Shown: positions 43,901 to 58,900 of the stretch, piece by piece
Layout: every line of letters begins with the position of its first letter
Position numbering within the stretch: the first letter of the stretch is position 1
NCBI GenBank assembly: GCA_963662175.1
Contig: OY759227.1
Coordinates: forward strand, 4,248,501-4,312,500
Length of the DNA: 64,000 nt
Origin: Aradus depressus
Taxonomy: Eukaryota > Arthropoda > Insecta > Hemiptera > Aradidae
Direction of reading: 5' to 3'
Position numbers and translations under genes: made by a program
The notes under the pieces: model-generated
What the model was told of the DNA's origin: nothing
Databases searched by the model: none
The model's input: only the letters and a program-made list of their open reading frames with translations

Positions 43901-46900
43901 TCTCCAAAATAAATGACAAAGGTGGTAAAGCTCATGGAAGAATTATCACCAGTAACGGCAGCCATATCACAGTGGCAGTGAACCGAAATGTTGGTGAGTG
44001 CTGTGGGCTTCAATAACCCAATTTCGAACGCAAATTGTAGATTTAGAGTGATATCTCCCGGAGGGACTTTTTGGAATTATTAGTGTATTTCCGATCTACA
44101 AGTATAGATCATATTGCATATCTCCAGAATAAATGACAAAGGTGGTAAAGCTCATGGAAGACTTACCGCCAGTAACGGCAGCCATTTCAAGAAGTCAGTG
44201 AAACACAATGTAGATCTGTGCTGAGGGCTTCAATACCTTTAATTCGAACACAACTTGTTTTCAGAATAATATTATCTGTAGTGAATTTCTCGAATTTTTA
44301 GTGTATTTCCGATCTACAAGTATACATCAAATTGCATTACTCCAGAATAAAAGACAAAGGTGGTAAAGCTCATGGCAGACTTATCACCAGTAACGGCAGC
44401 CATTTCAAAATGTCAGTGAACCAAAATGTTGGTGAGTGTTGAGGTGTTCGATATCCTTATTTCGAACACAACTTGTAGATTTAGAGTGATATTTTCTGGA
44501 GGGACTTTTTAGAATTTGTAGTGTATTTCCGATGTACAAGTATAGATCATACTGCATATCTCCAGAATAAATGACAAAGGTGGTCAAGCTCATGGAAGAC
44601 TTATCACCAATAACGGCAGCCATATCACATTGTCAGTGAACCGAAATGTTGATGAGTGCTGTGGGCTTCAATACCTCTATTTCGTACGCAACTTGCACAT
44701 TTAGAGTGATTTTTTCTGGAGGGACTTTCTGGAATTATTAGTGTATTTCCGATCTACAAGTATAGATCATATTGCATATCTCCAGAATAAAAGACAGACG
44801 TGCTAGAGTTCATGGAACACTTATCGCCAGTAACGGCAGCCATTTCAAGATGTCAGTGAACCGAAATGTTGGTGAGTGCTGTGGGCTTCAATAACCGAAT
44901 TTCGAACGCATCTTGTACATTTAGAGTGATAACTCCCGGAGGGACTTTCTGGAATTATTAGTGTATTTCCGATCTACAAGTATAGATCATATTGCATATC
45001 TCCAGAATAAATGACAAAGGTGGTAAAGCTCATGGAAGACTTATCACCAGTAACGGCAGCCATATCACAATGGCAGTGAACCGTAATGTTGATGAGCGCT
45101 TTGGGCTTCAATACCCCTATTTCGTACGCAACTTGTACATTTAGAGTGATTTTTTCTGGAGGGACTTTCTGGAATTATTAGTGTATTTCCGATCTACAAG
45201 TATAGATCATATTGCATATCTCCAGAATAAATGACAAAGGTGGTAAAGCTCATGGAAGACTTACCGCCAGTAACGGCAGCCATTTCAAGAAGTCAGTGAA
45301 ACACAATGTAGATCTGTGCTGAGGGCTTCAATACCTTTAATTCGAACACAACTTGTTTTCAGAATAATATTATCTGTAGTGAGTTTCTCGAATTTTTAGT
45401 GTATTTCCGATCTACAAGTATACATCAAATTGCATTACTCCAGAATAAAAGACAAAGGTGGTAAAGCTCATGGCAGACTTATCACCAGTAACGGCAGCCA
45501 TTTCAAAATGTCAGTGAACCAAAATGTTGGTGAGTGTTGAGGTGTTCGATATCCTTATTTCGAACACAACTTGTAGATTTAGAGTGATATTTTCTGGAGG
45601 GACTTTTTAGAATTTGTAGTGTATTTCCGATGTACAAGTGTAGATCATACTGCATATCTCCAGAATAAATGACAAAGGTGGTCAAGCTCATGGAAGACTT
45701 ATCACCAATAACGGCAGCCATATCACATTGTCAGTGAACCGAAATGTTGATGAGTGCTGTGGGCTTCAATACCTCTATTTCGTACGCAACTTGCACATTT
45801 AGAGTGATTTTTTCTGGAGGGACTTTCTGGAATTATTAGTGTATTTCCGATCTACAAGTATAGATCATATTGCATATCTCCAGAATAAAAGACAGACGTG
45901 CTAGAGTTCATGGAACACTTATCGCCAGTAACGGCAGCCATTTCAAGATGTCAGTGAACCGAAATGTTGGTGAGTGCTGTGGGCTTCAATAACCGAATTT
46001 CGAACGCATCTTGTACATTTAGAGTGATAACTCCCGGAGGGACTTTCTGGAATTATTAGTGTATTTCCGATCTACAAGTATAGATCATATTGCATATCTC
46101 CAGAATAAATGACAAAGGTGGTAAAGCTCATGGAAGACTTATCACCAGTAACGGCAGCCATATCACAATGGCAGTGAACCGTAATGTTGATGAGCGCTTT
46201 GGGCTTCAATACCCCTATTTCGTACGCAACTTGTACATTTAGAGTGATTTTTTCTGGAGGGACTTTCTGGAATTATTAGTGTATTTCCGATCTACAAGTA
46301 TAGATCATATTGCATATCTCCAGAATAAATGACAAAGGTGGTAAAGCTCATGGAAGACTTACCGCCAGTAACGGCAGCCATTTCAAGAAGTCAGTGAAAC
46401 ACAATGTAGATCTGTGCTGAGGGCTTCAATACCTTTAATTCGAACACAACTTGTTTTCAGAATAATATTATCTGTAGTGAGTTTCTCGAATTTTTAGTGT
46501 ATTTCCGATCTACAAGTATACATCAAATTGCATTACTCCAGAATAAAAGACAAAGGTGGTAAAGCTCATGGCAGACTTATCACCAGTAACGGCAGCCATT
46601 TCAAAATGTCAGTGAACCAAAATGTTGGTGAGTGTTGAGGTGTTCGATATCCTTATTTCGAACACAACTTGTAGATTTAGAGTGATATTTTCTGGAGGGA
46701 CTTTTTAGAATTTGTAGTGTATTTCCGATGTACAAGTGTAGATCATACTGCATATCTCCAGAATAAATGACAAAGGTGGTCAAGCTCATGGAAGACTTAT
46801 CACCAATAACGGCAGCCATATCACATTGTCAGTGAACCGAAATGTTGATGAGTGCTGTGGGCTTCAATACCTCTATTTCGTACGCAACTTGCACATTTAG

Positions 46901-48672
46901 AGTGATTTTTTCTGGAGGGACTTTCTGGAATTATTAGTGTATTTCCGATCTACAAGTATAGATCATATTGCATATCTCCAGAATAAAAGACAGACGTGCT
47001 AGAGTTCATGGAACACTTATCGCCAGTAACGGCAGCCATTTCAAGATGTCAGTGAACCGAAATGTTGGTGAGTGCTGTGGGCTTCAATAACCGAATTTCG
47101 AACGCATCTTGTACATTTAGAGTGATAACTCCCGGAGGGACTTTCTGGAATTATTAGTGTATTTCCGATCTACAAGTATAGATCATATTGCATATCTCCA
47201 GAATAAATGACAAAGGTGGTAAAGCTCATGGAAGACTTATCACCAGTAACGGCAGCCATATCACAATGGCAGTGAACCGTAATGTTGATGAGCGCTTTGG
47301 GCTTCAATACCCCTATTTCGTACGCAACTTGTACATTTAGAGTGATTTTTTCTGGAGGGACTTTCTGGAATTATTAGTGTATTTCCGATCTACAAGTATA
47401 GATCATATTGCATATCTCCAGAATAAATGACAAAGGTGGTAAAGCTCATGGAAGACTTAACGCCAGTAACGGCAGCCATTTCAAGAAGTCAGTGAAACAC
47501 AATGTAGATCTGTGCTGAGGGCTTCAATACCTTTAATTAGAACACAACTTGTTTTCAGAATAATATTATCTGTAGTGAGTTTCTCGAATTTTTAGTGTAT
47601 TTCCGATCTACAAGTATACATCAAATTGCATTACTCCAGAATAAAAGACAAAGATGGTAAAGCTCATGGCAGACTTATCACCAGTAACGGCAGCCATTTC
47701 AAAATGTCAGTGAACCAAAATGTTGGTGAGTGTTGAGGTGTTCGATATCCTTATTTCGAACACAACTTGTAGATTTAGAGTGATATTTTCTGGAGGGACT
47801 TTTTAGAATTTGTAGTGTATTTCCGATGTACAAGTATAGATCATACTGCATATCTCCAGAATAAATGACAAAGGTGGTCAAGCTCATGGAAGACTTATCA
47901 CCAATAACGGCAGCCATATCACATTGTCAGTGAACCGAAATGTTGATGAGTGCTGTGGGCTTCAATACCTCTATTTCGTACGCAACTTGCACATTTAGAG
48001 TGATTTTTTCTGGAGAGACTTTCTGGAATTATTAGTGTATTTCCGATCTACAAGTATAGATCATATTGCATATCTCCAGAATAAAAGACAGACGTGCTAG
48101 AGTTCATGGAACACTTATCGCCAGTAACGGCAGCCATTTCAAGATGTCAGTGAACCGAAATGTTGGTGAGTGCTGTGGGCTTCAATAACCGAATTTCGAA
48201 CGCATCTTGTACATTTAGAGTGATAACTCCCGGAGGGACTTTCTGGAATTATTAGTGTATTTCCGATCTACAAGTATAGATCATATTGCATATCTCCAGA
48301 ATAAATGACAAAGGTGGTAAAGCTCATGGAAGACTTATCACCAGTAACGGCAGCCATATCACAATGGCAGTGAACCGTAATGTTGATGAGCGCTTTGGGC
48401 TTCAATACCCCTATTTCGTACGCAACTTGTACATTTAGAGTGATTTTTTCTGGAGGGACTTTCTGGAATTATTAGTGTATTTCCGATCTACAAGTATAGA
48501 TCATATTGCATATCTCCAGAATAAATGACAAAGGTGGTAAAGCTCATGGAAGACTTAACGCCAGTAACGGCAGCCATTTCAAGAAGTCAGTGAAACACAG
48601 TGTAGATCTGTGCTGAGGGCTTCAATACCTTTAATTCGAACACAACTTGTTTTCAGAATAATATTATCTGTA
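40987..48672 (+). repeat. 5-monomer HOR, 1098-bp period, seven copies
   Basis: GTGAGTTTCTCGAATTTTTAG, or its GTGAATTT variant, starts at 40987, 42085, 43183, 44281, 45379, 46477 and 47575, always 1098 bp apart. Each unit holds five distinct monomers, recognisable by TGGTAAAGCTCATGGCAGAC, CCGATGTACAAGT, AGGTGCTAGAGTTCATGG or its ACGTG form, ATATCACARTGGCAGTGAACC, and GTGAAACACARTGTAGATC. Copies are almost identical. The first three units belong to one variant and the later ones to another. Confidence 0.93.
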
Positions 48673-49110
48673 GGGACTTTCTCGAATTTTTAGTGTATTT
48701 CCGATCTACAAGTATACATCAAATTGCATTACTCCAGAATAAAAGACAAAGGTGGTAAAGCTCATGGCAGACTTATCACCAGTAACGGCAGCCATTTCAA
48801 AATGTCAGTGAACCAAAATGTTGGTGAGTGTTGAGGTGTTCGATATCCTTATTTCGAACACAACTTTTAGATTTAGAGTGATATTATCTTGAGGGACTTT
48901 CTCGAATCTTTAATGTATTTCCGATCTACAAGTATACATCATATTCCATATCTCCAGAATAAAAGACAGACGTGCTAGAGTTCATGGAACACTTATCGCC
49001 AGTAACGGCAGCCATTTCAAGATGTCAGTGAACCGAACTGTTGGTGAGTGCTGTGGGCTTCAATAACCCAATTTCGAACGCAACTTGTATTCAGAATAAT
49101 ATTATCTGTA
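48673..49110 (+). repeat. 438-bp (two-monomer) interruption of the 5-mer HOR
   Basis: The spacing of unit starts jumps from 1098 to 1536 bp here. The two monomers carry GTAGGGACTTTCTC, CAACTTTTAGATTTAGAGTG and CATATTCCATATCTCC, and match 52405 onward. The second is fused to a different monomer at AACTTGTATTCAGAATAAT (about 49084-49102). Confidence 0.9.
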
Positions 49111-52100
49111 GTGAGTTTCTCGAATTTTTAGTGTATTTCCGATCTACAAGTATACATCAAATTGCATTACTCCAGAATAAAAGACAAAGGTGGTAAAGCT
49201 CATGGCAGACTTATCACCAGTAACGGCAGCCATTTCAAAATGTCAGTGAACCAAAATGTTGGTGAGTGTTGAGGTGTTCGATATCCTTATTTCGAACACA
49301 ACTTGTAGATTTAGAGTGATATTTTCTGGAGGGACTTTTTAGAATTTGTAGTGTATTTCCGATGTACAAGTGTAGATCATACTGCATATCTCCAGAATAA
49401 ATGACAAAGGTGGTCAAGCTCATGGAAGACTTATCACCAATAACGGCAGCCATATCACATTGTCAGTGAACCGAAATGTTGATGAGTGCTGTGGGCTTCA
49501 ATACCTCTATTTCGTACGCAACTTGCACATTTAGAGTGATTTTTTCTGGAGAGACTTTCTGGAATTATTAGTGTATTTCCGATCTACAAGTATAGATCGA
49601 ATTGCATATCTCCAGAATAAAAGACAGACGTGCTAGAGTTCATGGAACACTTATCGCCAGTAACGGCAGCCATTTCAAGATGTCAGTGAACCGAAATGTT
49701 GGTGAGTGCTGTGGGCTTCAATAACCGAATTTCGAACGCATCTTGTACATTTAGAGTGATAACTCCCGGAGGGACTTTCTGGAATTATTAGTGTATTTCC
49801 GATCTACAAGTATAGATCATATTGCATATCTCCAGAATAAATGACAAAGGTGGTAAAGCTCATGGAAGACTTATCACCAGTAACGGCAGCCATATCACAA
49901 TGGCAGTGAACCGTAATGTTGATGAGCGCTTTGGGCTTCAATACCCCTATTTCGTACGCAACTTGTACATTTAGAGTGATTTTTTCTGGAGGGACTTTCT
50001 GGAATTATTAGTGTATTTCCGATCTACAAGTATAGATCATATTGCATATCTCCAGAATAAATGACAAAGGTGGTAAAGCTCATGGAAGACTTAACGCCAG
50101 TAACGGCAGCCATTTCAAGAAGTCAGTGAAACACAATGTAGATCTGTGCTGAGGGCTTCAATACCTTTAATTCGAACACAACTTGTTTTCAGAATAATAT
50201 TATCTGTAGTGAGTTTCTCGAATTTTTAGTGTATTTCCGATCTACAAGTATACATCAAATTGCATTACTCCAGAATAAAAGACAAAGATGGTAAAGCTCA
50301 TGGCAGACTTATCACCAGTAACGGCAGCCATTTCAAAATGTCAGTGAACCAAAATGTTGGTGAGTGTTGAGGTGTTCGATATCCTTATTTCGAACACAAC
50401 TTGTAGATTTAGAGTGATATTTTCTGGAGGGACTTTTTAGAATTTGTAGTGTATTTCCGATGTACAAGTATAGATCATACTGCATATCTCCAGAATAAAT
50501 GACAAAGGTGGTCAAGCTCATGGAAGACTTATCACCAATAACGGCAGCCATATCACATTGTCAGTGAACCGAAATGTTGATGAGTGCTGTGGGCTTCAAT
50601 ACCTCTATTTCGTACGCAACTTGCACATTTAGAGTGATTTTTTCTGGAGAGACTTTCTGGAATTATTAGTGTATTTCCGATCTACAAGTATAGCTCATAT
50701 TGCATATCTCCAGAATAAAAGACAGACGTGCTAGAGTTCATGGAACACTTATCGCCAGTAACGGCAGCCATTTCAAGATGTCAGTGAACCGAAATGTTGG
50801 TGAGTGCTGTGGGCTTCAATAACCGAATTTCGAACGCATCTTGTACATTTAGAGTGATAACTCCCGGAGGGACTTTCTGGAATTATTAGTGTATTTCCGA
50901 TCTACAAGTATAGATCATATTGCATATCTCCAGAATAAATGACAAAGGTGGTAAAGCTCATGGAAGACTTATCACCAGTAACGGCAGCCATATCACAATG
51001 GCAGTGAACCGTAATGTTGATGAGCGCTTTGGGCTTCAATACCCCTATTTCGTACGCAACTTGTACATTTAGAGTGATTTTTTCTGGAGGGACTTTCTGG
51101 AATTATTAGTGTATTTCCGATCTACAAGTATAGATCATATTGCATATCTCCAGAATAAATGACAAAGGTGGTAAAGCTCATGGAAGACTTACCGCCAGTA
51201 ACGGCAGCCATTTCAAGAAGTCAGTGAAACACAATGTAGATCTGTGCTGAGGGCTTCAATACCTTTAATTCGAACACAACTTGTTTTCAGAATAATATTA
51301 TCTGTAGTGAGTTTCTCGAATTTTTAGTGTATTTCCGATCTACAAGTATACATCAAATTGCATTACTCCAGAATAAAAGACAAAGATGGTAAAGCTCATG
51401 GCAGACTTATCACCAGTAACGGCAGCCATTTCAAAATGTCAGTGAACCAAAATGTTGGTGAGTGTTGAGGTGTTCGATATCCTTATTTCGAACACAACTT
51501 GTAGATTTAGAGTGATATTTTCTGGAGGGACTTTTTAGAATTTGTAGTGTATTTCCGATGTACAAGTATAGATCATACTGCATATCTCCAGAATAAATGA
51601 CAAAGGTGGTCAAGCTCATGGAAGACTTATCACCAATAACGGCAGCCATATCACATTGTCAGTGAACCGAAATGTTGATGAGTGCTGTGGGCTTCAATAC
51701 CTCTATTTCGTACGCAACTTGCACATTTAGAGTGATTTTTTCTGGAGAGACTTTCTGGAATTATTAGTGTATTTCCGATCTACAAGTATAGATCATATTG
51801 CATATCTCCAGAATAAAAGACAGACGTGCTAGAGTTCATGGAACACTTATCGCCAGTAACGGCAGCCATTTCAAGATGTCAGTGAACCGAAATGTTGGTG
51901 AGTGCTGTGGGCTTCAATAACCGAATTTCGAACGCATCTTGTACATTTAGAGTGATAACTCCCGGAGGGACTTTCTGGAATTATTAGTGTATTTCCGATC
52001 TACAAGTATAGATCATATTGCATATCTCCAGAATAAATGACAAAGGTGGTAAAGCTCATGGAAGACTTATCACCAGTAACGGCAGCCATATCACAATGGC

Positions 52101-52404
52101 AGTGAACCGTAATGTTGATGAGCGCTTTGGGCTTCAATACCCCTATTTCGTACGCAACTTGTACATTTAGAGTGATTTTTTCTGGAGGGACTTTCTGGAA
52201 TTATTAGTGTATTTCCGATCTACAAGTATAGATCATATTGCATATCTCCAGAATAAATGACAAAGGTGGTAAAGCTCATGGAAGACTTAACGCCAGTAAC
52301 GGCAGCCATTTCAAGAAGTCAGTGAAACACAGTGTAGATCTGTGCTGATGGCTTCAATACCTTTAATTCGAACACAACTTGTTTTCAGAATAATATTATC
52401 TGTA
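49111..52404 (+). repeat. 5-monomer HOR, 1098-bp period, three further copies
   Basis: Unit starts at 49111, 50209 and 51307. The units are of the second variant (CAGACGTGCTAGAG, GAGCGCTTTGGGC). The last unit ends with the same AAACACAGTGTAGATC change as the unit before the 438-bp interruption, consistent with a segmental duplication. Confidence 0.92.
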
Positions 52405-54199
52405 GGGACTTTCTCCAATTTTTAGTGTATTTCCGATCTACAAGTATACATCAAATTGCATTACTCCAGAATAAAAGACAAAGGTGGTAAAGCTCATGGC
52501 AGACTTATCACCAGTAACGGCAGCCATTTCAAAATGTCAGTGAACCAAAATGTTGGTGAGTGTTGAGGTGTTCGATATCCTTATTTCGAACACAACTTTT
52601 AGATTTAGAGTGATATTATCTTGAGGGACTTTCTCGAATCTTTAATGTTTTTCCGATCTACAAGTATACATCATATTCCATATCTCCAGAATAAAAGACA
52701 GACCTGCTAGAGTTCATGGAACACTTATCGCCAGTAACGGCAGCCATTTCAAGATGTCAGTGAACCGAAATGTTGGTGAGTGCTGTGGGCTTCAATAACC
52801 CAATTTCGAACGCAACTTGTACATTTAGAGTGATATCTCCCGGAGGGACTTTCTGGAATTATTAGTGTATTTCCGATCTACAAGTATAGATCATGTTGCA
52901 TATCTCCAGAATAAATGACAAAGGTGGTAAAGCTCATGGAAGACTTATCACCAGTAACGGCAGCCATATCACAATGGAAGTGAACCGTAATGTTGATGAG
53001 TGCTGTGGGCTTCAATACCCCTATTTCGTACGCAACTTGTACATTTAGAGTGATTTTTTCTGGAGAGACATTCTGGAATTATTAGTGTATTTCCGATCTA
53101 CAAGTATAGATCATATTGCATATCTCCAGAATAAATGACAAAGGTGGTAAAGCTCATGGAAGACTTAACGCCAGTAACGGCAGCCATTTCAAGAAGTCAG
53201 TGAAACACAATGTAGATCTGTGCTGAGGGCTTCAATACTTTTGATTCGAACACAACTTGTTTTCAGAATAATATTATCTGTAGGGACTTTCTCGAATTTT
53301 TAGTGTATTTCCGATCTACAAGTATACATCAAATTGCATTACTCCAGAATAAAAGACAAAGGTGGTAAAGCTCATGGCAGACTTATCACCAGTAACGGCA
53401 GCCATTTCAAAATGTCAGTGAACCAAAATGTTGGTGAGTGTTGAGGTGTTCGATATCCTTATTTCGAACACAACTTGTAGATTTAGAGTGATATTTTCTT
53501 GAGGGACTTTCTCGAAACTTTTATGTTTTTCCGATCAACAAGTATACATCATATTGCATATCTCCAGAATAAAAGACAGAGGTCCTAGAGCTCATGGAAC
53601 ACTTATCGCCAGTAACGTTAGCCATTTCAAGATGTCAGTGAACCGAAATGTTGGTGAATGCTGTGGGCTTAAATAACCCAATTTCGAACGCAACTTGTAC
53701 ATTAAGAGTGATATTTCCCAGAGGGACTTTCTGGAATTATTAGTGTATTCCCGATCTACAAGTATAGATCATATTGCATATCTCCAGAATAAATGACAGA
53801 GGTGCTAAAGCTCATGGAAGACTTATCACCAATAACGGCAGCCATTTCACAATGTCAGCGAACCGAAATGTTGGTGAGTGCTGTGGGCTTCATAACCCCT
53901 ATTTCGCACGCAACTAGTACATTTAGAGTGATATTTTCTGGAGGGACTTTCTCGGATCTTTAATGTATTTTCGATCTACAAGTGTAGATCATATTGCATA
54001 TCTCCAGAATAAAAGACAGAGGTGCTAGAGCTCATGGAATACTTATCGCCAGTAACGGCAGCCATTTCAAAATCTAATGAACCAAAATGTTGGTGAGTGT
54101 TGAGGTGTTCGATATCCTTATTTCGAACACAACTTGTAGATTTAGAGTGATATCTTCTGGAGGGACTTCTTAGAATTATTAGTGTATTTCCGATCTACA

Positions 54200-57100
54200 A
54201 GTATATATCATACTGCATATCTCCAGAATAAAAGACAGAAGTGTTACAGCTCATGGATCACTTATCGCCAGTAACGGCAGCCATATCAAAATGTCAGTGA
54301 ACCAAAATGTTGGTGAGTGTTGAGGTGTTCGATATCCTTATTTCGAACACAACTTTTAGATTTAGAGTGATATTATCTTGAAGGACTTTCTCGAATCTTT
54401 AATGTATATCCGATCTACAAGTATACATCATATTCCATATCTCCAGAATAAAAGACAGACGTGCTAGAGTTCATGGAACACTTATCGCCAGTAACGGCAG
54501 CCATTTCAAGATGTCAGTGAACCGAAATGTTGGTGAGTGCTGTGGGCTTCAATAACCCAATTTCGAACGCAACTTGTACATTTAGAGTGATATCTCCCGG
54601 AGGGACTTTCTGGAATTATTAGTGTATTTCCGATCTACAAGTATAGATCATGTTGCATATCTCCAGAATAAATGACAAAGGTGGTAAAGCTCATGGAAGA
54701 CTTATCACCAGTAACGGCAGCCATATCACAATGGCAGTGAACCGTAATGTTGATGAGTGCTGTGGGCTTCAATACCCCTATTTCGTACGCAACTTGTACA
54801 TTTAGAGTGATTTTTTCTGGAGGGACTTTCTGGAATTATTAGTGTATTTCCGATCTACAAGTATAGATCATATTGCATATCTCCAGAATAAATGACAAAG
54901 GTGGTAAAGCTCATGGAAGACTTAACGCCAGTAACGGCAGCCATTTCAAGAAGTCAGTGAAACACAATGTAGATCTGTGCTGAGGGCTTCAATACCTTTA
55001 ATTCGAACACAACTTGTTTTCAGAATAATATTATCTGTAGGGACTTTCTCGAATTTTTAGTGTATTTCCGATCTACAAGTATACATCAAATTGCATTACT
55101 CCAGAATAAAAGACAAAGGTGGTAAAGCTCATGGCAGACTTTCCACCAGTAACGGCAGCCATTTGGAAATGTCAGTGAACCAAAATGTTGGTGAGTGTTG
55201 AGGTGTTCGATATCCTTATTTCGAACACAACTTGTGAAATTAGAGTGATATTATCTTGAGGGACTTTCTCGAATCTTTAATGTATTTCCGATCTACAAGT
55301 ATACATCATATTCCATATCTCCAGAATAAAAGACAGACGTGCTAGAGTTCATGGAACACTTATCGCCAGTAACGGCAGCAATTTCAAGACGTCAGTGAAC
55401 CGAAATGTTGGTGAGTCCTGTGGGCTTCAATATCCCAATTTCGAACGCAACTTGTACATTTAGAGTGATATCTCCCGGAGGGACTTTCTGGAATAATTAG
55501 TGTATTTCCGATCTACAAGTATAGATCATGTTGCATATCTCCAGAATAAATGACAAAGGTGGTAAAGCTCATGGAAGACTCATCACCAGTAACGGCCGCC
55601 ATATCACAAGGGCAGTGAACCTTAATGTTCATGAGTGCTGTGGGCTTCAATACCCCTATTTCGTACTCAACTTTAACATTTTGAGTGATTTTTTCTGGAG
55701 GGACTTTCTGGAATTATTAGTGTATTTCCGATCTACAAGTATAGATCATATTGCATATCTCCAGAATAAATGACAAAGGTGGTAAAGCTCATGGAAGACT
55801 TAACGCCAGTAACGGCAGCCATTTCAAGAAGTAAGTGAAACACAATGTAGATCTGTGCTGAGGGCTTCAATACCTTTAATTCGAACACAACTTGTTTTCA
55901 GAATAATATTATCTGTAGGGACTTTCTCGAATTTTTAGTGTATTTCCGATCTACAAGTATACATAATTTTGCATTACTCCAGAATAAAAGACAAAGGTGG
56001 TAAAGCTCATGGCAGACTTATCATCAGTAACGGCAGCCATTTGGAAATGTCAGTGAACCAAAATGTTGGTGAGTGTTGAGGTGTTCGATATCCTTATTTC
56101 GAACACAACTTGTAGATTTAGAGTGATATTATCTTGAGGGATTTTCTCGAATCTTTAATGTATTTCCGATCTACGAGTATACATCATATTCCATTTCTCC
56201 AGAATAAAAGACAGACGTGCTAGAGTTCATGGAACACTTATCGCCAGTAACGGCAGCCATTTCAAGATGTCAGTGAACCGAAATGTTGGTGAGTGCTGTT
56301 GGCTTCAATAACCCAATTTCGAACGCAACTTGTACATTTAGAGTGATATCTCCCGGAGGGACTTTCTGGAATAATTAGTGTATTTCCGATCTACAAGTAT
56401 TGATCATGTTGCATATCTCCAGAATAAATGACAAAGGTGGTAAAGCTCATGGAAGACTTATCACCAGTAACGGCAGCCATATCACAATGGCAGTGAACCG
56501 TAATGTTCATGAGTGCTGTGGGCTTCAATACCCCTATTTCGTACTCAACTTTAACATTTAGAGTGATTTTTTCTGGAGGGACTTTCTGGAATTATTAGTG
56601 TATTTCCTTTCTACAAGTATAGATCATATTGCATATCTCCAGAATAAATGACAAAGGTGGTAAAGCTCATGGAAGACTTAACGCCAGTAACGGCAGCCAA
56701 TTCAAGAAGTCAGTGAAACACAATGTAGATCTGTGCTGAGGGCTTCAATACCTTTAATTCGAACACAACTTGTTTTCAGAATAATATTATCTGTAGGGAC
56801 TTTCTCGAATTTTTAGTGTATTTCCGATCTACAAGTATACATCAAATTGCATTACTCCAGAATAAGAGAACAAAGGTGGTAAAGCTCATGGCAGACTTAT
56901 CACCAGTAACGGCAGCCATTTGGAAATGTCAGTGAACCAAAATGTTGGTGAGTGTTGAGGTGTTCGATATCCTTATTTCGAACACAACTTGTAGATTTAG
57001 AGTGATATTATCTTGAGGGACTTTCTAGAATCTTTAATGTATTTCCGATCTACATGTATACATCATATTCCATATCTCCAGAATAAAAGACAGACGTGCT

Positions 57101-58900
57101 AGAGTTCATGGAACACTTATCGCCAGTAACGGCAGCCATTTCAAGATGTCAGTGAACCGAAATGTTGGTGAGTGCTGTGGGCTTAAATAACCCAATTTCG
57201 AACGCAACTTGTACATTTAGAGTGATATTTCCCAGAGGGACTTTCTGGAATTATTAGTGTTTTCCCGATCTACAAGTATAGATCATATTGCATATCTCCA
57301 GAATAAATGACAAAGGTGGTCAAGCTCATGGAAGACTTATCACCAGTAGCGGCAGCCATTTCACAATGTCAGTGAACCGAAATGTTGATGAGTGCTGTGG
57401 GCTGCAATACCCCAATTTTGAACGCAACTTGTACATTCAGAATGATATTTCTGGAGGGAATTTCGTGAATTATTAGTGTATTTCCGATCTACAAGTATAG
57501 ACCATATTCCATATCTCCAGAATAAATGACAAACGTGGTGAAGCTCATGGAAGACTTAACGCCAGTAACGGCAGCCATTTCAAAATGTCAGTGAACCAAA
57601 ATGTTGGTGAGTGTTGAGGTGTTCGATATCCTTATTTCGAACACAACTTGTAGATTTAGAGTGATATTATCTTGAGGGACTTTCTCGAATCTTTATTGTA
57701 TTTCCGATCTACAAGTATACGTCATATTCCATATCTCCAGAATAAAAGACAGACGTGCTAGAGTTCATGGAACACTTATCGCCAGTAACGGCAGCCATTT
57801 CAAGATGTCAGTGAACCGAAATGTTGGTGAGTGCTGTGGGCTTCAATAACCCAATTTCGAACGCAACTTGTACATTTAGAGTGATATCTCCCGGAGGGAC
57901 TTTCTGGAATTATTAGTGTATTTCCGATCTACAAGTATAGATCATATTGCATATCTCCAGAATAAATGACGAAGGTGGTAAAGCTCATGGAAGACTTATC
58001 ACCAATAACGGCAGCCATATCACAATGTCAGTGAACCGAAATGTTGATGAGTGCTGTGGGCTTCAATATCCCTATTTCGTACGCAACTTGTACATTTAGA
58101 GTGATTTTTTCTGGAGGGACTTTCTGGAATTATTAGTGTATTTCCGATCTACAAGTATAGATCATATTGCATATCTCCAGAATAAATGACAAAGGTGGTA
58201 AAGATCATGGAAGAATTAACGCCAGTAACGGCAGCCAATTCAAGAAGTCAGTGAAACACAATGTAGATCTGTGCTGAGGGCTTCATTACCTTTAATTCGA
58301 ACACAACTTGTTTTCAGAATAATATTATCTGTAGGGACTTTCTCGAATTTTTAGTGTATTTCCGATCTACAAGTATACATCAAATTGCATTACTCCAGAA
58401 TAAAAGAGCAAAGGTGGTAAAGCTCATGGCAGACTTATCACCAGTAACGGCAGCCATTTGGAAATGTCAGTGAACCAAATTGTTGGTGAGTGTTGAGGTG
58501 TTCGATATCCTTATTTCGAACACAACTTGTAGATTTAGAGTGATATTATCTTGAGGGACTTTCTCGAATATTTAATGTATTTCCGATCTACAAGTATACA
58601 ACATATTCCATATCTCCAGAATAAAAGACAGACGTGCTAGAGTTCATGGAACACTTATCGCCAGTAACGGCAGCCATTTCAAGATGTCAGTGAACCGAAA
58701 TGTTTGTGAGTGCTGTGGGCTTCAATAACCCAATTTCGAACGCAACTTGTACATTTAGAGTGATATCTCCCGGAGGGACTTTCTGGAATTATTAGTGTAT
58801 TTCCGATCTACAAGTATAGATCATGTTGCATATCTCCAGAATAAATGACAAAGGTGGTAAAGCTCATGGCAGACTTATCGCCAGTAACGGCAGCCATTTC
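54200..58900 (+). repeat. 4-monomer HOR, 878-bp period, with one 3-monomer unit
   Basis: CATATTCCAT starts at 54429, 55307, 56185, 57064, 57723 and 58602: spacings 878, 878, 879, 659 and 879. The 659-bp step lacks one monomer. Units are more diverged than in the 1098-bp array. Confidence 0.82.

Noticed and set aside
41111..51649. Recurring 72-codon minus-strand frames, one per 1098-bp unit, as a gene family
   Set aside because: They are one satellite monomer long, start and stop inside monomer sequence, and recur only because the monomer is near 219 bp and HOR copies are nearly identical. There is no domain, signal peptide or promoter.
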